Below are positions 41,271 to 49,110 of a stretch of 64,000 nucleotides of DNA, in pieces. A model generated the notes under the pieces. The model had not been told where the DNA came from, did no database searches, and saw only the letters and a list, made by a program, of their open reading frames with translations. Made by a program: the position numbers and the translations under genes. How positions within the stretch are numbered: position 1 is the first letter of the stretch; each line of letters begins with the position of its first letter. The DNA is taken from assembly GCF_024707105.1 (NCBI RefSeq), contig NZ_JANQAJ010000011.1, positions 507,488-571,487 on the forward strand, written 5' to 3'. The DNA comes from Devosia ginsengisoli (lineage in GTDB: Bacteria > Pseudomonadota > Alphaproteobacteria > Rhizobiales > Devosiaceae).

Positions 41271-41954
41271 ATGGAGGCGGCATTGGCAGACGACAAGCAG
41301 CTCGCGGAAGAAGGCATCGGCGATATCGCCTTCCGGCGCATTCGGGACGACATTGTAGCGGGCGTTTTGCGGCCGGGGATAAAACTCAAGCTGGACGCCC
41401 TCAAGACGCAATATGGCGCCAGCGTCAGCACGCTGCGCGAAATCCTCAACCGGCTGGCCAGCGAGAATTTCGTCGTGGCGGAGGGCCAGCGTGGTTTCGA
41501 GGTGGCGCCGGCAACGGCGGAGAACCTGCGGGAGGTGGCGGACCTGCGCCTGCTGCTGGAAAGCCATGCCATAAGACTGTCGCTGGAAACGGGCGACCTC
41601 GACTGGGAGGGGCGCGTGGTGGCGGCGCATCACAAACTGTCGGTGGTCGAGGCGCAGTTGCTGGCCGGCGAGATCGATCGCACGGCGCAGTGGGTGTACT
41701 ATGACTTCGCCTTCCACAATGCACTGATCTCGGCCTGCGGCTCGCGCACCCTGCTCGACCTGCATGCCTCGGTGTTCGACCGCTTCATCCGCTACCACAT
41801 GCTGGCGGCCAGCTTCCGCGGCTCGGCAGTGATGGACGATCATCGCGCGTTGTTCGACCTGGCCATGCGGCGCGATGCCGAGGGCATTGTCGGCAAGCTG
41901 ACCAGCCATATCCGGAGCGGCGTCGATTACGTGCTGAGTACGGGACGGATCTAG
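41271..41954 (+). CDS. GntR-family (FCD domain) transcriptional regulator
   Basis: A 227-residue regulator with an N-terminal winged helix (AFRRIRDDIVAGVLRPGIKLKLDALKTQYGASVSTLREILNRLASENFVV) and an all-helical FCD effector domain (DLRLLLESHAIRLSL, the family YYDFAFHNALISACGSRTLLDLH and VMDDHRALFDLAMRRDAEG; the His residues form the metal/ligand site of FadR-type sensors). The ATG at 41271 follows AAAGG. It lies between the TRAP operon and the dehydrogenase gene, so a carboxylate such as shikimate or protocatechuate is a plausible effector. Ends in a four-base overlap with the convergent aroE-type gene. Confidence 0.88.
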   Translation: MEAALADDKQLAEEGIGDIAFRRIRDDIVAGVLRPGIKLKLDALKTQYGASVSTLREILNRLASENFVVAEGQRGFEVAPATAENLREVADLRLLLESHAIRLSLETGDLDWEGRVVAAHHKLSVVEAQLLAGEIDRTAQWVYYDFAFHNALISACGSRTLLDLHASVFDRFIRYHMLAASFRGSAVMDDHRALFDLAMRRDAEGIVGKLTSHIRSGVDYVLSTGRI

Positions 41955-42865
41955 TCCGCCACCGCCGCGCGGAAGGTCTCGGCCATGGCCGCCGCGTCCG
42001 GCGCGAGGCCGGTGAACAGTTCGAAGGCCCGGACCGCCTGATAGACGGCCATGCCGCCGCCGGGCAGTACCGGGCAGCCGAGGGCGCGGGCGTGACGGAT
42101 CAGGGCTGTTTCCAGCGGGAAATAGACCACGTCGGCCACCCAGTGCCGGGCTTCGATCAATGCGTCATCAATGGGCAGGCCCGGATGCCGGATCATGCCG
42201 ACCGGGGTGGTGTTGACGATGCCGTCGGCCTGTTTTGCCGCACCGGCCACCTCCGTCACCGCCTGGACGTCGGCACCGCGCAGGCGCCGCAGCCGTTCGG
42301 CCAGGGCCTCGGCGCGCGGTGCGTCGGTGTCATAGATATCGAGCCGTTTGACACCGCATTGCAACAGGGCCTGGGACACGGCAGCGCCGGCGCCACCGGA
42401 GCCGAGTTGCAGCACCCTGCCCCGCGCCACAGCGGGCAAGTCCCGCCGGAAGCTTTCGGCAAAACCCCAGCAATCGGTATTGTGGCCTACGGTCCGCGCG
42501 CCGCCGAGCACGACGGTATTGACCGCGCCGATGGCGGCTGCGTCAGGCGCCAGGTCATCGAGCAGCAGCAGGACCGCCTGCTTGAAGGGATAGGTGACGT
42601 TGAGCCCGGCAAAGCCGAGGTCGCGCGCTTCGGCCAGAATATCCGGCAGACTGGTATCGTCCAGCCCAAGGCGATCGAAGTCGATCAGGTGGTAGCGGTA
42701 GTCGAGCCCCTGCCGCGCGCCTTCCCGTTCGTGCATCAGCGGAGAGAGCGAGGCGGCGATGCCCCTTCCGACCAGGCCGATCGTGATGCCAGTGGGTCGC
42801 GGCAGACGGTTGTGCAGGACCGAGACGCGAAGCGGCTGCGCGGACTGGCTGCTGACGATGGGCAA
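41951..42865 (-). CDS. Shikimate/quinate dehydrogenase-like protein
   Basis: A 304-residue NAD(P)-dependent dehydrogenase of the AroE/YdiB/QuiA2 fold. Substrate pocket: IGLVGRGIAASLSPLMHEREGARQGLDYRYHLIDFD and GLNVTYPFKQAV, with the catalytic Lys in YPFKQ and AVNTVV. Nucleotide motif: LQLGSGGAGAAVSQALL. It begins SxSPxxHE-like and lacks the SKSxSP of strictly biosynthetic AroE, as in quinate/shikimate catabolic enzymes. The TTG start at 42865 follows AGGGAG. Divergent from the TetR gene, with an operator between them. Catabolic role (shikimate or quinate to dehydro-form) inferred. Confidence 0.83.
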   Translation of the reverse strand: MPIVSSQSAQPLRVSVLHNRLPRPTGITIGLVGRGIAASLSPLMHEREGARQGLDYRYHLIDFDRLGLDDTSLPDILAEARDLGFAGLNVTYPFKQAVLLLLDDLAPDAAAIGAVNTVVLGGARTVGHNTDCWGFAESFRRDLPAVARGRVLQLGSGGAGAAVSQALLQCGVKRLDIYDTDAPRAEALAERLRRLRGADVQAVTEVAGAAKQADGIVNTTPVGMIRHPGLPIDDALIEARHWVADVVYFPLETALIRHARALGCPVLPGGGMAVYQAVRAFELFTGLAPDAAAMAETFRAAVAD

Positions 42866-42969
42866 AACGCGTCTCCCTGGCGACCGCCTGCCGGCGAAAA
42901 GCGGCGGCGGCCTTGTCTTTCCCTCGCGGCACAAGGATAAATGCTGCAAGGCGATTTGCGGCAAAATGT

Positions 42970-42983
42970 ACGAACTGGTTAGT
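42970..42983. promoter_or_regulatory. Palindromic operator of the quinate cluster, site 2
   Basis: ACGAACTGGTTAGT, preceded by AAATGT, in the intergenic space between the dehydrogenase (minus) and tetR (plus). Half-sites ACGAAC and GTTAGT fit the consensus ACKAAMTRGTTMGT of the three sites. Confidence 0.65.
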
Positions 42984-43017
42984 TTAGTCAATTGCCGCCG
43001 AGGAAGGCGACGACGGC

Positions 43018-43704
43018 ATGAGCACTCCAGTTTCGACATCCCGCACCAAATCCCGGGACGGAGTTTCGCGCGTTCAGGACCCGGAAGGGACGCGGCAGAA
43101 CATCATCGAAGTGGCGGCGCAGGAATTTGCGCTCAACGGCCTTTCAGGCGCCCGTATCGACGAAATTGCCGCCAAGACTCGCTCCAGCAAGCGGATGATC
43201 TACTATTATTTCGGCAGCAAGGAGGGGCTCTATGTGAGCGCCCTCGAAAACGCCTACCGCCAGGTGCGCGAGGGCGAGGCCAAGCTCGATATCGAGGGCC
43301 TGCCGCCGCTGGATGCGCTGAAGCGCCTGGTGGAATTCACCTTCGACCACCATCACCAGCATGAGGAATTCATCCGCATGGTGATGATCGAGAATATCCA
43401 CCATGGGGAATTCCTCGAGCGAAGCGGGGTGATCCGCGACCTCAATGTCACGGCCATCGGCAATATCGAGGCGATCTATGCCAAAGGGCTGGCGGACGGC
43501 CTGTTCCGTGCCGGGCTCGATCCGCTGGAAATCCACTGGCAGATCAGCGCGCTGTGCTTCTTCAACGTCTCCAACCGGGCGACGTTCTCCAAGATCTTTG
43601 GCAAGGATGTGGGGAGCCCGGCCTATCAGGAATCGCTGCGCCGGCAGACGGTGGAGATGGTGCTGCGGTTCGTGGTGAAGGCGGAGAAGCTGGGCGGGGT
43701 GTGA
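43018..43704 (+). CDS. TetR-family regulator of the quinate cluster
   Basis: A 228-residue regulator. The HTH lies at about 43-65 in GARIDEIAAKTRSSKRMIYYYFGSKEGLYVSAL, a textbook TetR recognition helix. The C-terminal domain (DHHHQHEEFIRMVMIENIHHGEFL) belongs to the TetR_C_33-like group. Sixteen disordered residues precede the HTH. GAGGAAGG lies just before its ATG. Three 14-bp palindromes in the cluster are likely its binding sites, and one lies 35 bases upstream of its own start, so autoregulation is likely. Its ligand may be dehydroshikimate, protocatechuate or quinate. Confidence 0.9.
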   Translation: MSTPVSTSRTKSRDGVSRVQDPEGTRQNIIEVAAQEFALNGLSGARIDEIAAKTRSSKRMIYYYFGSKEGLYVSALENAYRQVREGEAKLDIEGLPPLDALKRLVEFTFDHHHQHEEFIRMVMIENIHHGEFLERSGVIRDLNVTAIGNIEAIYAKGLADGLFRAGLDPLEIHWQISALCFFNVSNRATFSKIFGKDVGSPAYQESLRRQTVEMVLRFVVKAEKLGGV

Positions 43705-43803
43705 GGCGCGCCGAAGCGCTGCCTGCGGTGCGGTTTTCGTTGGTTCGGTGCCGCTCGTGGATAGAGCGATGGTGGCGAGGCGCTTGCCTCCCCGGAAGGA
43801 AGG

Positions 43804-44006
43804 GAAGAGTACCCCCTCCCTAACCTCCCCCTGAAAGGGGGAGGAATCCGGCTGGTGGGCGGGTGGGATGGTGCCCCAACCACCATGTCATCCCCGCGAA
43901 AGCGGGGATCCATCCTGAGATACTGACGCGCACTCGGTGGACATGCGATCCACCTTGCGGCTGTGGCGCGATCTCAGGATGGGTCCGGCTCAAGGCCGGG
44001 GTGACA
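43804..44006. repeat. Two dispersed repeats filling the tetR-quiC gap
   Basis: The 398-bp space 43705-44102 has no gene. At 43804-43850 is the GAGTACCCCCTCC ... GGGGGAGGAATC hairpin repeat (partner 12285-12330). At 43886-44006 is the about 130-bp repeat with CACCTTGCGGCTGTGG and GATCTCAGGATGGG blocks (partner 15279-15409). The operator at 44060 and the quiC ribosome site follow. Confidence 0.7.
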
Positions 44007-44059
44007 TCGGGGGGTGGGATAGTGCCACTTCCACCAGCCGTCACCCCCCTTGCAAATGT

Positions 44060-44073
44060 ACTAACTAGTTCGT
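44060..44073. promoter_or_regulatory. Palindromic operator of the quinate cluster, site 3
   Basis: ACTAACTAGTTCGT, preceded by AAATGT, 29 bases upstream of the quiC start. Its centre TAACTAGTT is perfectly symmetric, and the outer bases follow the shared consensus ACKAAMTRGTTMGT. Confidence 0.65.
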
Positions 44074-44102
44074 ACTCTTTGTCGCAAACGGGAGGCTGCG
44101 CC

Positions 44103-45995
44103 TTGAAAACCTCGATTGCGACCGTGTCGATCAGCGGCGATCTGCGGGAGAAGCTGGAGGCCATTGCGGCGGCAGGCTTCGATGGGGTGGAGATTTTCGA
44201 GAACGACTTCCTGGCCTATGACCGCTCGCCGCGCGACGTGGCAGCGATGGTGGCGGACCTCGGGCTTGATATCACCCTGTTCCAGCCGTTCCGCGATTTC
44301 GAGGGCTTGCCTGAGCCGCAGCGGAGCCAGGCCTTCGAGCGGGCGGAGCGCAAGTTCGACCTGATGGGCGAACTGGGGACCGAGCTCATGCTGGTCTGTT
44401 CCAGCGTGTCGCCGCTGGCTTTGGGCGGCATCGATCGGGCGGCGGCCGACCTGCGCGAACTGGGCGAGCGCGCAGCCCGACGCAAGCTGCGGGTCGGCTA
44501 TGAGGCGCTGGCCTGGGGGCGGCATGTGAATGACCATCGCGACGCCTGGGAGATCGTGCGGCGGGCGGATCATCCTAGTATCGGCATCATCCTCGACAGT
44601 TTTCACACGCTGGCGCGCGGGATCGATGCCGATTCGATCCGTTCCATCCCCGGCGACAGGATTTTCATCGTGCAACTGGCCGATGCGCCGCGCATCGACA
44701 TGGACCTGCTCTATTGGAGCCGCCATTTCCGCAATATGCCGGGCGAAGGGGACCTCGATGTGACTGGCTTCATGCGGGCGGTGGCCGCTACGGGCTATAG
44801 TGGCCCGATTTCGCTGGAAATCTTCAACGACCAGTTCCGCTCCGGCTCGCCCCGCACCATTGCGGCGGACGGGCATCGCTCGCTGGTCTACCTGATGGAT
44901 CAGGTGCGCAACAGCGAACCGGACATCGCCATCAATGTGCCCGTGCTGCCGCCGCGCGTCGATGTGCATGGCGTGGCCTTTGTCGAATTCGCGGCCGACG
45001 AGGCCGAGGCGCAGGCGCTGGCGGGCCATCTGCGCCGGCTCGGCTTCCGGCTGACCGGGCGGCACAAGAGCAAGGCGGTGGAACGGTTCACGCAGGGCGA
45101 GATCAATATCGTCGTCAATACCGAACGCGAGGGGCTGGCCCATTCGGCCTATCTTATGCATGGCACATCGGCCTATGCGTTGGGGCTGATGGTGGATGAC
45201 GCAGCGGCCACGGTGGATCGCGCGCGGGCTTTGGGGGCGCAGCTATTCAGCCAGCGCGTCGGGCCGGACCAGCTCAGTATCCCGGCCATTCGCGGCATTG
45301 GTGGCGGAGTGATCTATTTTCTCGATGAGAAGAGTCCGCTGGGGCGGGTCTGGGATATCGAATTCGAGCCTGTGAGCGACCCCGATCCGGGCCGGGAGGC
45401 CGGATTGCGACGAGTCGATCATGTGGCGCAGACCATGAATTACGAGGAGATGCTGACCTGGATCCTATTCTATCGGTCCATCTTCGTGGCCGAGAAAAGC
45501 CCAATGGTCGATGTGGTGGACCCATCGGGGCTGGTGCGCAGCCAGATCATCGAGAACGCAGCGGGCTCGCTGCGGCTGACGCTCAATGGCGCGGAGAGCC
45601 ACCGCACGCTGGCGGGGCATTTCATCGCTGAAACCTTCGGTTCCAGCATCCAGCACCTGGCTTTCGCCAGCGACGATATTTTCGCCACTGCCGATGCCTT
45701 GCGGAGCAATGGCATGAAGACGCTGGAGATTTCGCCCAATTACTACAGCGACCTACAGGCGCGTCACGGCCTCGCGACCGAGCTGATCGAGCGGCTGCGG
45801 GCGGCCAATATCCTCTACGACCGCGATGCCGGCGGGGAATTCTTCCAGCTCTATTCGACCAATGTGGGCGAAGGCTTTTTCTTCGAAGTGGTGCAGCGGG
45901 CGGGCGACTACCGCGGCTATGGCGCGGTCAATGCGCCCTTCCGCATCGCCGCACAGAAGCGCAGCCTGCCGCCCGCCACCATGCCGCGGCAGTAG
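44103..45995 (+). CDS. quiC: 3-Dehydroshikimate dehydratase, QuiC1-type fusion with HPPD-like domain
   Basis: A 630-residue two-domain enzyme converting 3-dehydroshikimate to protocatechuate. Residues 1-280 form a sugar-phosphate-isomerase-type TIM barrel with metal ligands Glu134, Asp165, Gln191 and Glu239 (YEALAW, ILDSFH, VQLAD, SLEIFND). Residues from about 295 on form a tandem VOC domain like 4-hydroxyphenylpyruvate dioxygenase, with a retained His-His-Glu set in VDHVAQTMN, IQHLAFAS and FFFEVVQR. This matches the fused QuiC1 dehydratase known from Pseudomonas. A TTG start at 44103 follows GGGAGG. The VOC half's activity in such fusions is unclear. Confidence 0.92.
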   Translation: MKTSIATVSISGDLREKLEAIAAAGFDGVEIFENDFLAYDRSPRDVAAMVADLGLDITLFQPFRDFEGLPEPQRSQAFERAERKFDLMGELGTELMLVCSSVSPLALGGIDRAAADLRELGERAARRKLRVGYEALAWGRHVNDHRDAWEIVRRADHPSIGIILDSFHTLARGIDADSIRSIPGDRIFIVQLADAPRIDMDLLYWSRHFRNMPGEGDLDVTGFMRAVAATGYSGPISLEIFNDQFRSGSPRTIAADGHRSLVYLMDQVRNSEPDIAINVPVLPPRVDVHGVAFVEFAADEAEAQALAGHLRRLGFRLTGRHKSKAVERFTQGEINIVVNTEREGLAHSAYLMHGTSAYALGLMVDDAAATVDRARALGAQLFSQRVGPDQLSIPAIRGIGGGVIYFLDEKSPLGRVWDIEFEPVSDPDPGREAGLRRVDHVAQTMNYEEMLTWILFYRSIFVAEKSPMVDVVDPSGLVRSQIIENAAGSLRLTLNGAESHRTLAGHFIAETFGSSIQHLAFASDDIFATADALRSNGMKTLEISPNYYSDLQARHGLATELIERLRAANILYDRDAGGEFFQLYSTNVGEGFFFEVVQRAGDYRGYGAVNAPFRIAAQKRSLPPATMPRQ

Positions 45996-46004
45996 GTCAT
46001 TTCG

Positions 46005-46165
46005 CTTCGTCGCCCCTCTCCCCTTGAGGGAGAGGGTGGTTCTTCCGCGTTCAGCGGAAGAACCGGGTGAGGGGTGCCGCGCTCGCTCATGCTTCAGTGC
46101 TCGTGGATGGCTCGACACCCCTCATCCGCCCTTCGGGCACCTTCTCCCTCAAGGGGAGAAGGGGA
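46005..46165. repeat. Dispersed hairpin repeats, including inverted copy C of the variable-stem family
   Basis: GGTTCTTCCGC (46038-46048), loop GTTCA, GCGGAAGAACC (46054-46064) is a perfect 11-bp stem; its reverse reading has the flanks CTCACCC and ACCCTCTCCC, with loop TGAAC. A related short-stem unit CTCATCC-GCCC-TTC-GGGC-ACCTTCTCCC follows near 46120-46150. CCCCTTGAGGGAGAGG and CTCCCTCAAGGGGAG form an outer inverted pair. No gene lies between quiC and the ATP-grasp gene. Confidence 0.7.
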
Positions 46166-46197
46166 AGAAGCCCGGGCGCTGAGGAAGAAATCGATAG

Positions 46198-47244
46198 CTA
46201 CAGCGTGGCCAGTTCGCGGTTGCTCAGGGCGCCGCGATAGCCGTTCCTGATCTCCAGTTTCCGCTCGAGCGCTTCGATGACGCTCATGGGGAAATCGACT
46301 TCGTACATCTGGCTGAGATTGTTGAGTCCGCCCGGGGTGAAGACGTTGATCTCCAGCAGCTTGTCGCCAACGATGTCTAGGCCGACGAGGAACATGCCGT
46401 CCTGGATCAGCTTGGGTCGCACGGTTTCGGCGATGGTCAGCATGGTGTCTGTGACCTCGATGGCCTCGGCGCTGCCGCCGGCATGGATGTTGGAGCGGAT
46501 TTCGCCCTTGGCGGGCGCGCGGCGGAAGGCCGCGAATTTACCCTCGCGCTGCAGGGGCTGGCCATTCATCAGGAAGAAGCGCACGTCGCCTTCCGATGCC
46601 TCGGGCATGAAGCTCTGGGCGATCAGATAGCCCTCCTCGCTCACCGCCTCGAAAATCTGCTTGATGTTGGATTCCTTGGGCGAGGCGATCTTGAAGACAT
46701 TCTTGCCGCCCGAACCCTGCAGAGGCTTGAGGATGACGCCCTTTTTCTGCTGTTCGATGAAGCTGCGGATTTCATCGAGACTTTTCGCGATCAGCGTTTC
46801 GGGACGCACCGAGGCCGGAAAATCCTGGAAATAGAGCTTGTTCTGCGCCCGGGCGAGACCATCGGGATCGTTGAGCACGATGACGCCGCGCGCGGCGGCC
46901 AGGCGTCCGAAGACGGCGCCGACATGGGCTGCCCAGGGGCGGTCGGCCGAATCCTCTGAGGGGTCGTTGCGCAGCAGCAGGATGTCGATCTCGGAGACAT
47001 CAAGCGTCTCGACCTTGGTTTCCTTGCCCTGCAAATCCTTGAACAGGGTTTCGGCCTTCTTGTAATTGCTCGCCGGCAAGGTCAGGGCGCGCACCGACAG
47101 GCTGTCGTCGGGCCGCAGCACGAAGTCGCCGGGGGTCAGGTAGCAGATGTCATGGCCGCGGGTGAGCGCGGCCAGGGCCAGGTGGGTGGTGGAGTAGTTG
47201 GCTGTTTCGCCGTCGATCGAATTGACGAGAAATGCAATGCGCAT
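46198..47244 (-). CDS. ATP-grasp ligase, GshB/RimK-like
   Basis: A 348-residue ATP-dependent carboxylate-amine ligase. The central fold has Lys173 in GVILKPLQGSGGKNVF (the P-loop-like glycine stretch), QSFMPEASEGDVRFFLMNG, and the metal site MFLVGLDIVGDKLLEINVFTPGGLNNL with Asp290, Glu298 and Asn300. The pattern KPL.G.GG / D..G.L.EIN.. is that of glutathione synthetase GshB, but the N-terminal half (IAFLVNSIDGETANYSTTHLALAALTRGHD) differs. Third and last in a tight operon after the DUF1704 gene (12-base gap). It may join an amino acid to a peptide or a cysteinyl/glutamyl unit. Product unknown. Confidence 0.85.
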   Translation of the reverse strand: MRIAFLVNSIDGETANYSTTHLALAALTRGHDICYLTPGDFVLRPDDSLSVRALTLPASNYKKAETLFKDLQGKETKVETLDVSEIDILLLRNDPSEDSADRPWAAHVGAVFGRLAAARGVIVLNDPDGLARAQNKLYFQDFPASVRPETLIAKSLDEIRSFIEQQKKGVILKPLQGSGGKNVFKIASPKESNIKQIFEAVSEEGYLIAQSFMPEASEGDVRFFLMNGQPLQREGKFAAFRRAPAKGEIRSNIHAGGSAEAIEVTDTMLTIAETVRPKLIQDGMFLVGLDIVGDKLLEINVFTPGGLNNLSQMYEVDFPMSVIEALERKLEIRNGYRGALSNRELATL

Positions 47245-47256
47245 GGGGTGACGCTC

Positions 47257-49110
47257 CTAATTGGCCGACATTTCCAGGGGGGTAATGCCGGCATAAGCCG
47301 CCTTGAGCCGCTTATCGGCCTGGGGATGAGAGAGAAACTGGGGCAGCAGGCGCGGCGCCTTGAGCAGGCCGCGGGTATTGAGCTCCTGCATGACGCCGAA
47401 ATGGGTGGCTGATATCTTGCCCATCCAGAATGGATCGAGCGAGCCGCCGGCCCGCAGATGGGCGAGCACTTCGAGCAGGCCGCGGAGATAAACCGCGTCC
47501 TTGGGCAGGCCGCCGCCGCGATAGACGCGCAGGGCCAGGTTGAACGCCGTGGCATCCGAAAAGCCGAACTCACGCACCAGTCGGCGATAGCATTCGACGA
47601 AGCTGGCGCCGTCGAGCATGTCGGCGCAGGCGACGACGCGCGCCCCGATGAGCCGCAGCCGGGCAATGGTCATGCCGCCGACGAGATATTCGGCCAGCAC
47701 GGCCAGCCCCTCCTGCACGCCCTCATAACCGGCGAGGCCCGAGCGGAAGAGGCGCAGACCCTGGGCGGAGCCATTGAAATAGGTCAGCAGATGCACGCCG
47801 ACTTCGTGGCTCAGCAGGGCTTCGACGCGCTGGCGCGCCATGGTCGTATTGCGCGAAATCAGCAGCCGCCCGCCTGATACCATCAGGCCCGAGGGCAGGT
47901 CGTCGCGCAGTTCGACACTGGCGGAAAAGCCGCCATAATCGCCGGCATAGGTCTTGATCATCGCGCGGGCGCGGCGCTCCACGAAGGCCACGTCGGCATC
48001 GTCGCCATCGCCCCGGCGCTTGCCGCGGCCGGGTTTCGTTTCGGCGAGAATGTCGGTCGCGGCCTTGAGCAGGCTGGCCTCGACCGGCCCATAGAGCGCC
48101 CGGCCGAATTCGACATAGCGCGGCGTTTCGCGGGCGGCGAGCAGCGACAATTGCAGGTCGAGCTCCTGTTGCTTCTCGCGATAGAGTGTGGTCAGCACCG
48201 GGTCTTCGAAATGATCCAGTGCGATGGAGAACAGCGCCTTTTTCTGCCTAGATATATCGATGGTGAGCGGGCGGTAGAGAAAGCGGGGCGCGCGCTCGCC
48301 GCCATTTTCGGCGAATTCAGCCCGGACCGCCAAGGCATTGATCGGCGTCACGGCGAGCAGGAAATCGAAGGATTGCGCTACATCGTCGATGGAACGGTCG
48401 GCGCGGGTCACCGCATCGACGAAGGCCCGGCGCCCGAGGGCGCGGTGGGACGAGAGGGCCAGGCTCCCGGTAGCATCGACAAAGGTGGCGACCGCGCGCA
48501 GGCCGGCATCGACGATATTGGCGACCAGCCGCTCGAGCAGCTCGGGATAGACCGCGTCCGATTCCGGCACCCGGTAGATGGGCGCAAAACGCACCGTCAA
48601 CGAGGCCAGGCCGGGCAATTGACGGGCCAGCTTCGCGGCCGGATCGTCGGCGATTTTTGGCCGGGCGATCTGGGGCGCCCGATATTTTGCCTCGGCCTGT
48701 TCGGCCGCGGCCGAAAAGGCCAGCAATGCCTGCTTGATCGGGCCATTGCCCGAGGCCGACACGCTCATTTCGAAGGGCGGCAGATAGTCGGCGTCGCTGG
48801 CCAACAGGTCGCGCGCCAGCTCGCCGATATCGAGCAGGATAAAGGCGCCGAACCGCGCCGTCATCGCCTCGGCGACCAGCTTGATGATATCAGTGGCCGT
48901 GCCGAGATTGCGGACCAGCAGGTAGGACGAATTGGCAGTGACGACATCCAGCGCGGCCGGTTCGCGACGGCGCCCGACATGCACGGCGAGGAATGGCAGA
49001 GGCCGGTCGATATGCAGCCGCTCGCCCCGACCGAAATCGCGGCGAATGGGCTCGCCAGCCTCCAGCGCCTTGGCGAACTCGGCCAGCAGCTTGTCATCGG
49101 CCGTCGTCAT
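47257..49110 (-). CDS. DUF1704 (QEGLA-motif) metallopeptidase homologue
   Basis: A 617-residue protein of the DUF1704 family, named in bacteria after the QEGLA motif and homologous to eukaryotic MATCAP tubulin carboxypeptidases. The HExxxH zinc motif is intact at 435-440 (HEVGVH, at 47791-47808) and the third ligand region QEGLA at 466-470 gives Glu467. A long N-terminal region (1-400) of unknown fold precedes it. The ATG at 49110 overlaps the amidohydrolase stop by four bases (ATGA), giving coupling. It would cleave a C-terminal residue from a peptide or protein; the target in bacteria is not known. Confidence 0.82.
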   Translation of the reverse strand: MTTADDKLLAEFAKALEAGEPIRRDFGRGERLHIDRPLPFLAVHVGRRREPAALDVVTANSSYLLVRNLGTATDIIKLVAEAMTARFGAFILLDIGELARDLLASDADYLPPFEMSVSASGNGPIKQALLAFSAAAEQAEAKYRAPQIARPKIADDPAAKLARQLPGLASLTVRFAPIYRVPESDAVYPELLERLVANIVDAGLRAVATFVDATGSLALSSHRALGRRAFVDAVTRADRSIDDVAQSFDFLLAVTPINALAVRAEFAENGGERAPRFLYRPLTIDISRQKKALFSIALDHFEDPVLTTLYREKQQELDLQLSLLAARETPRYVEFGRALYGPVEASLLKAATDILAETKPGRGKRRGDGDDADVAFVERRARAMIKTYAGDYGGFSASVELRDDLPSGLMVSGGRLLISRNTTMARQRVEALLSHEVGVHLLTYFNGSAQGLRLFRSGLAGYEGVQEGLAVLAEYLVGGMTIARLRLIGARVVACADMLDGASFVECYRRLVREFGFSDATAFNLALRVYRGGGLPKDAVYLRGLLEVLAHLRAGGSLDPFWMGKISATHFGVMQELNTRGLLKAPRLLPQFLSHPQADKRLKAAYAGITPLEMSAN

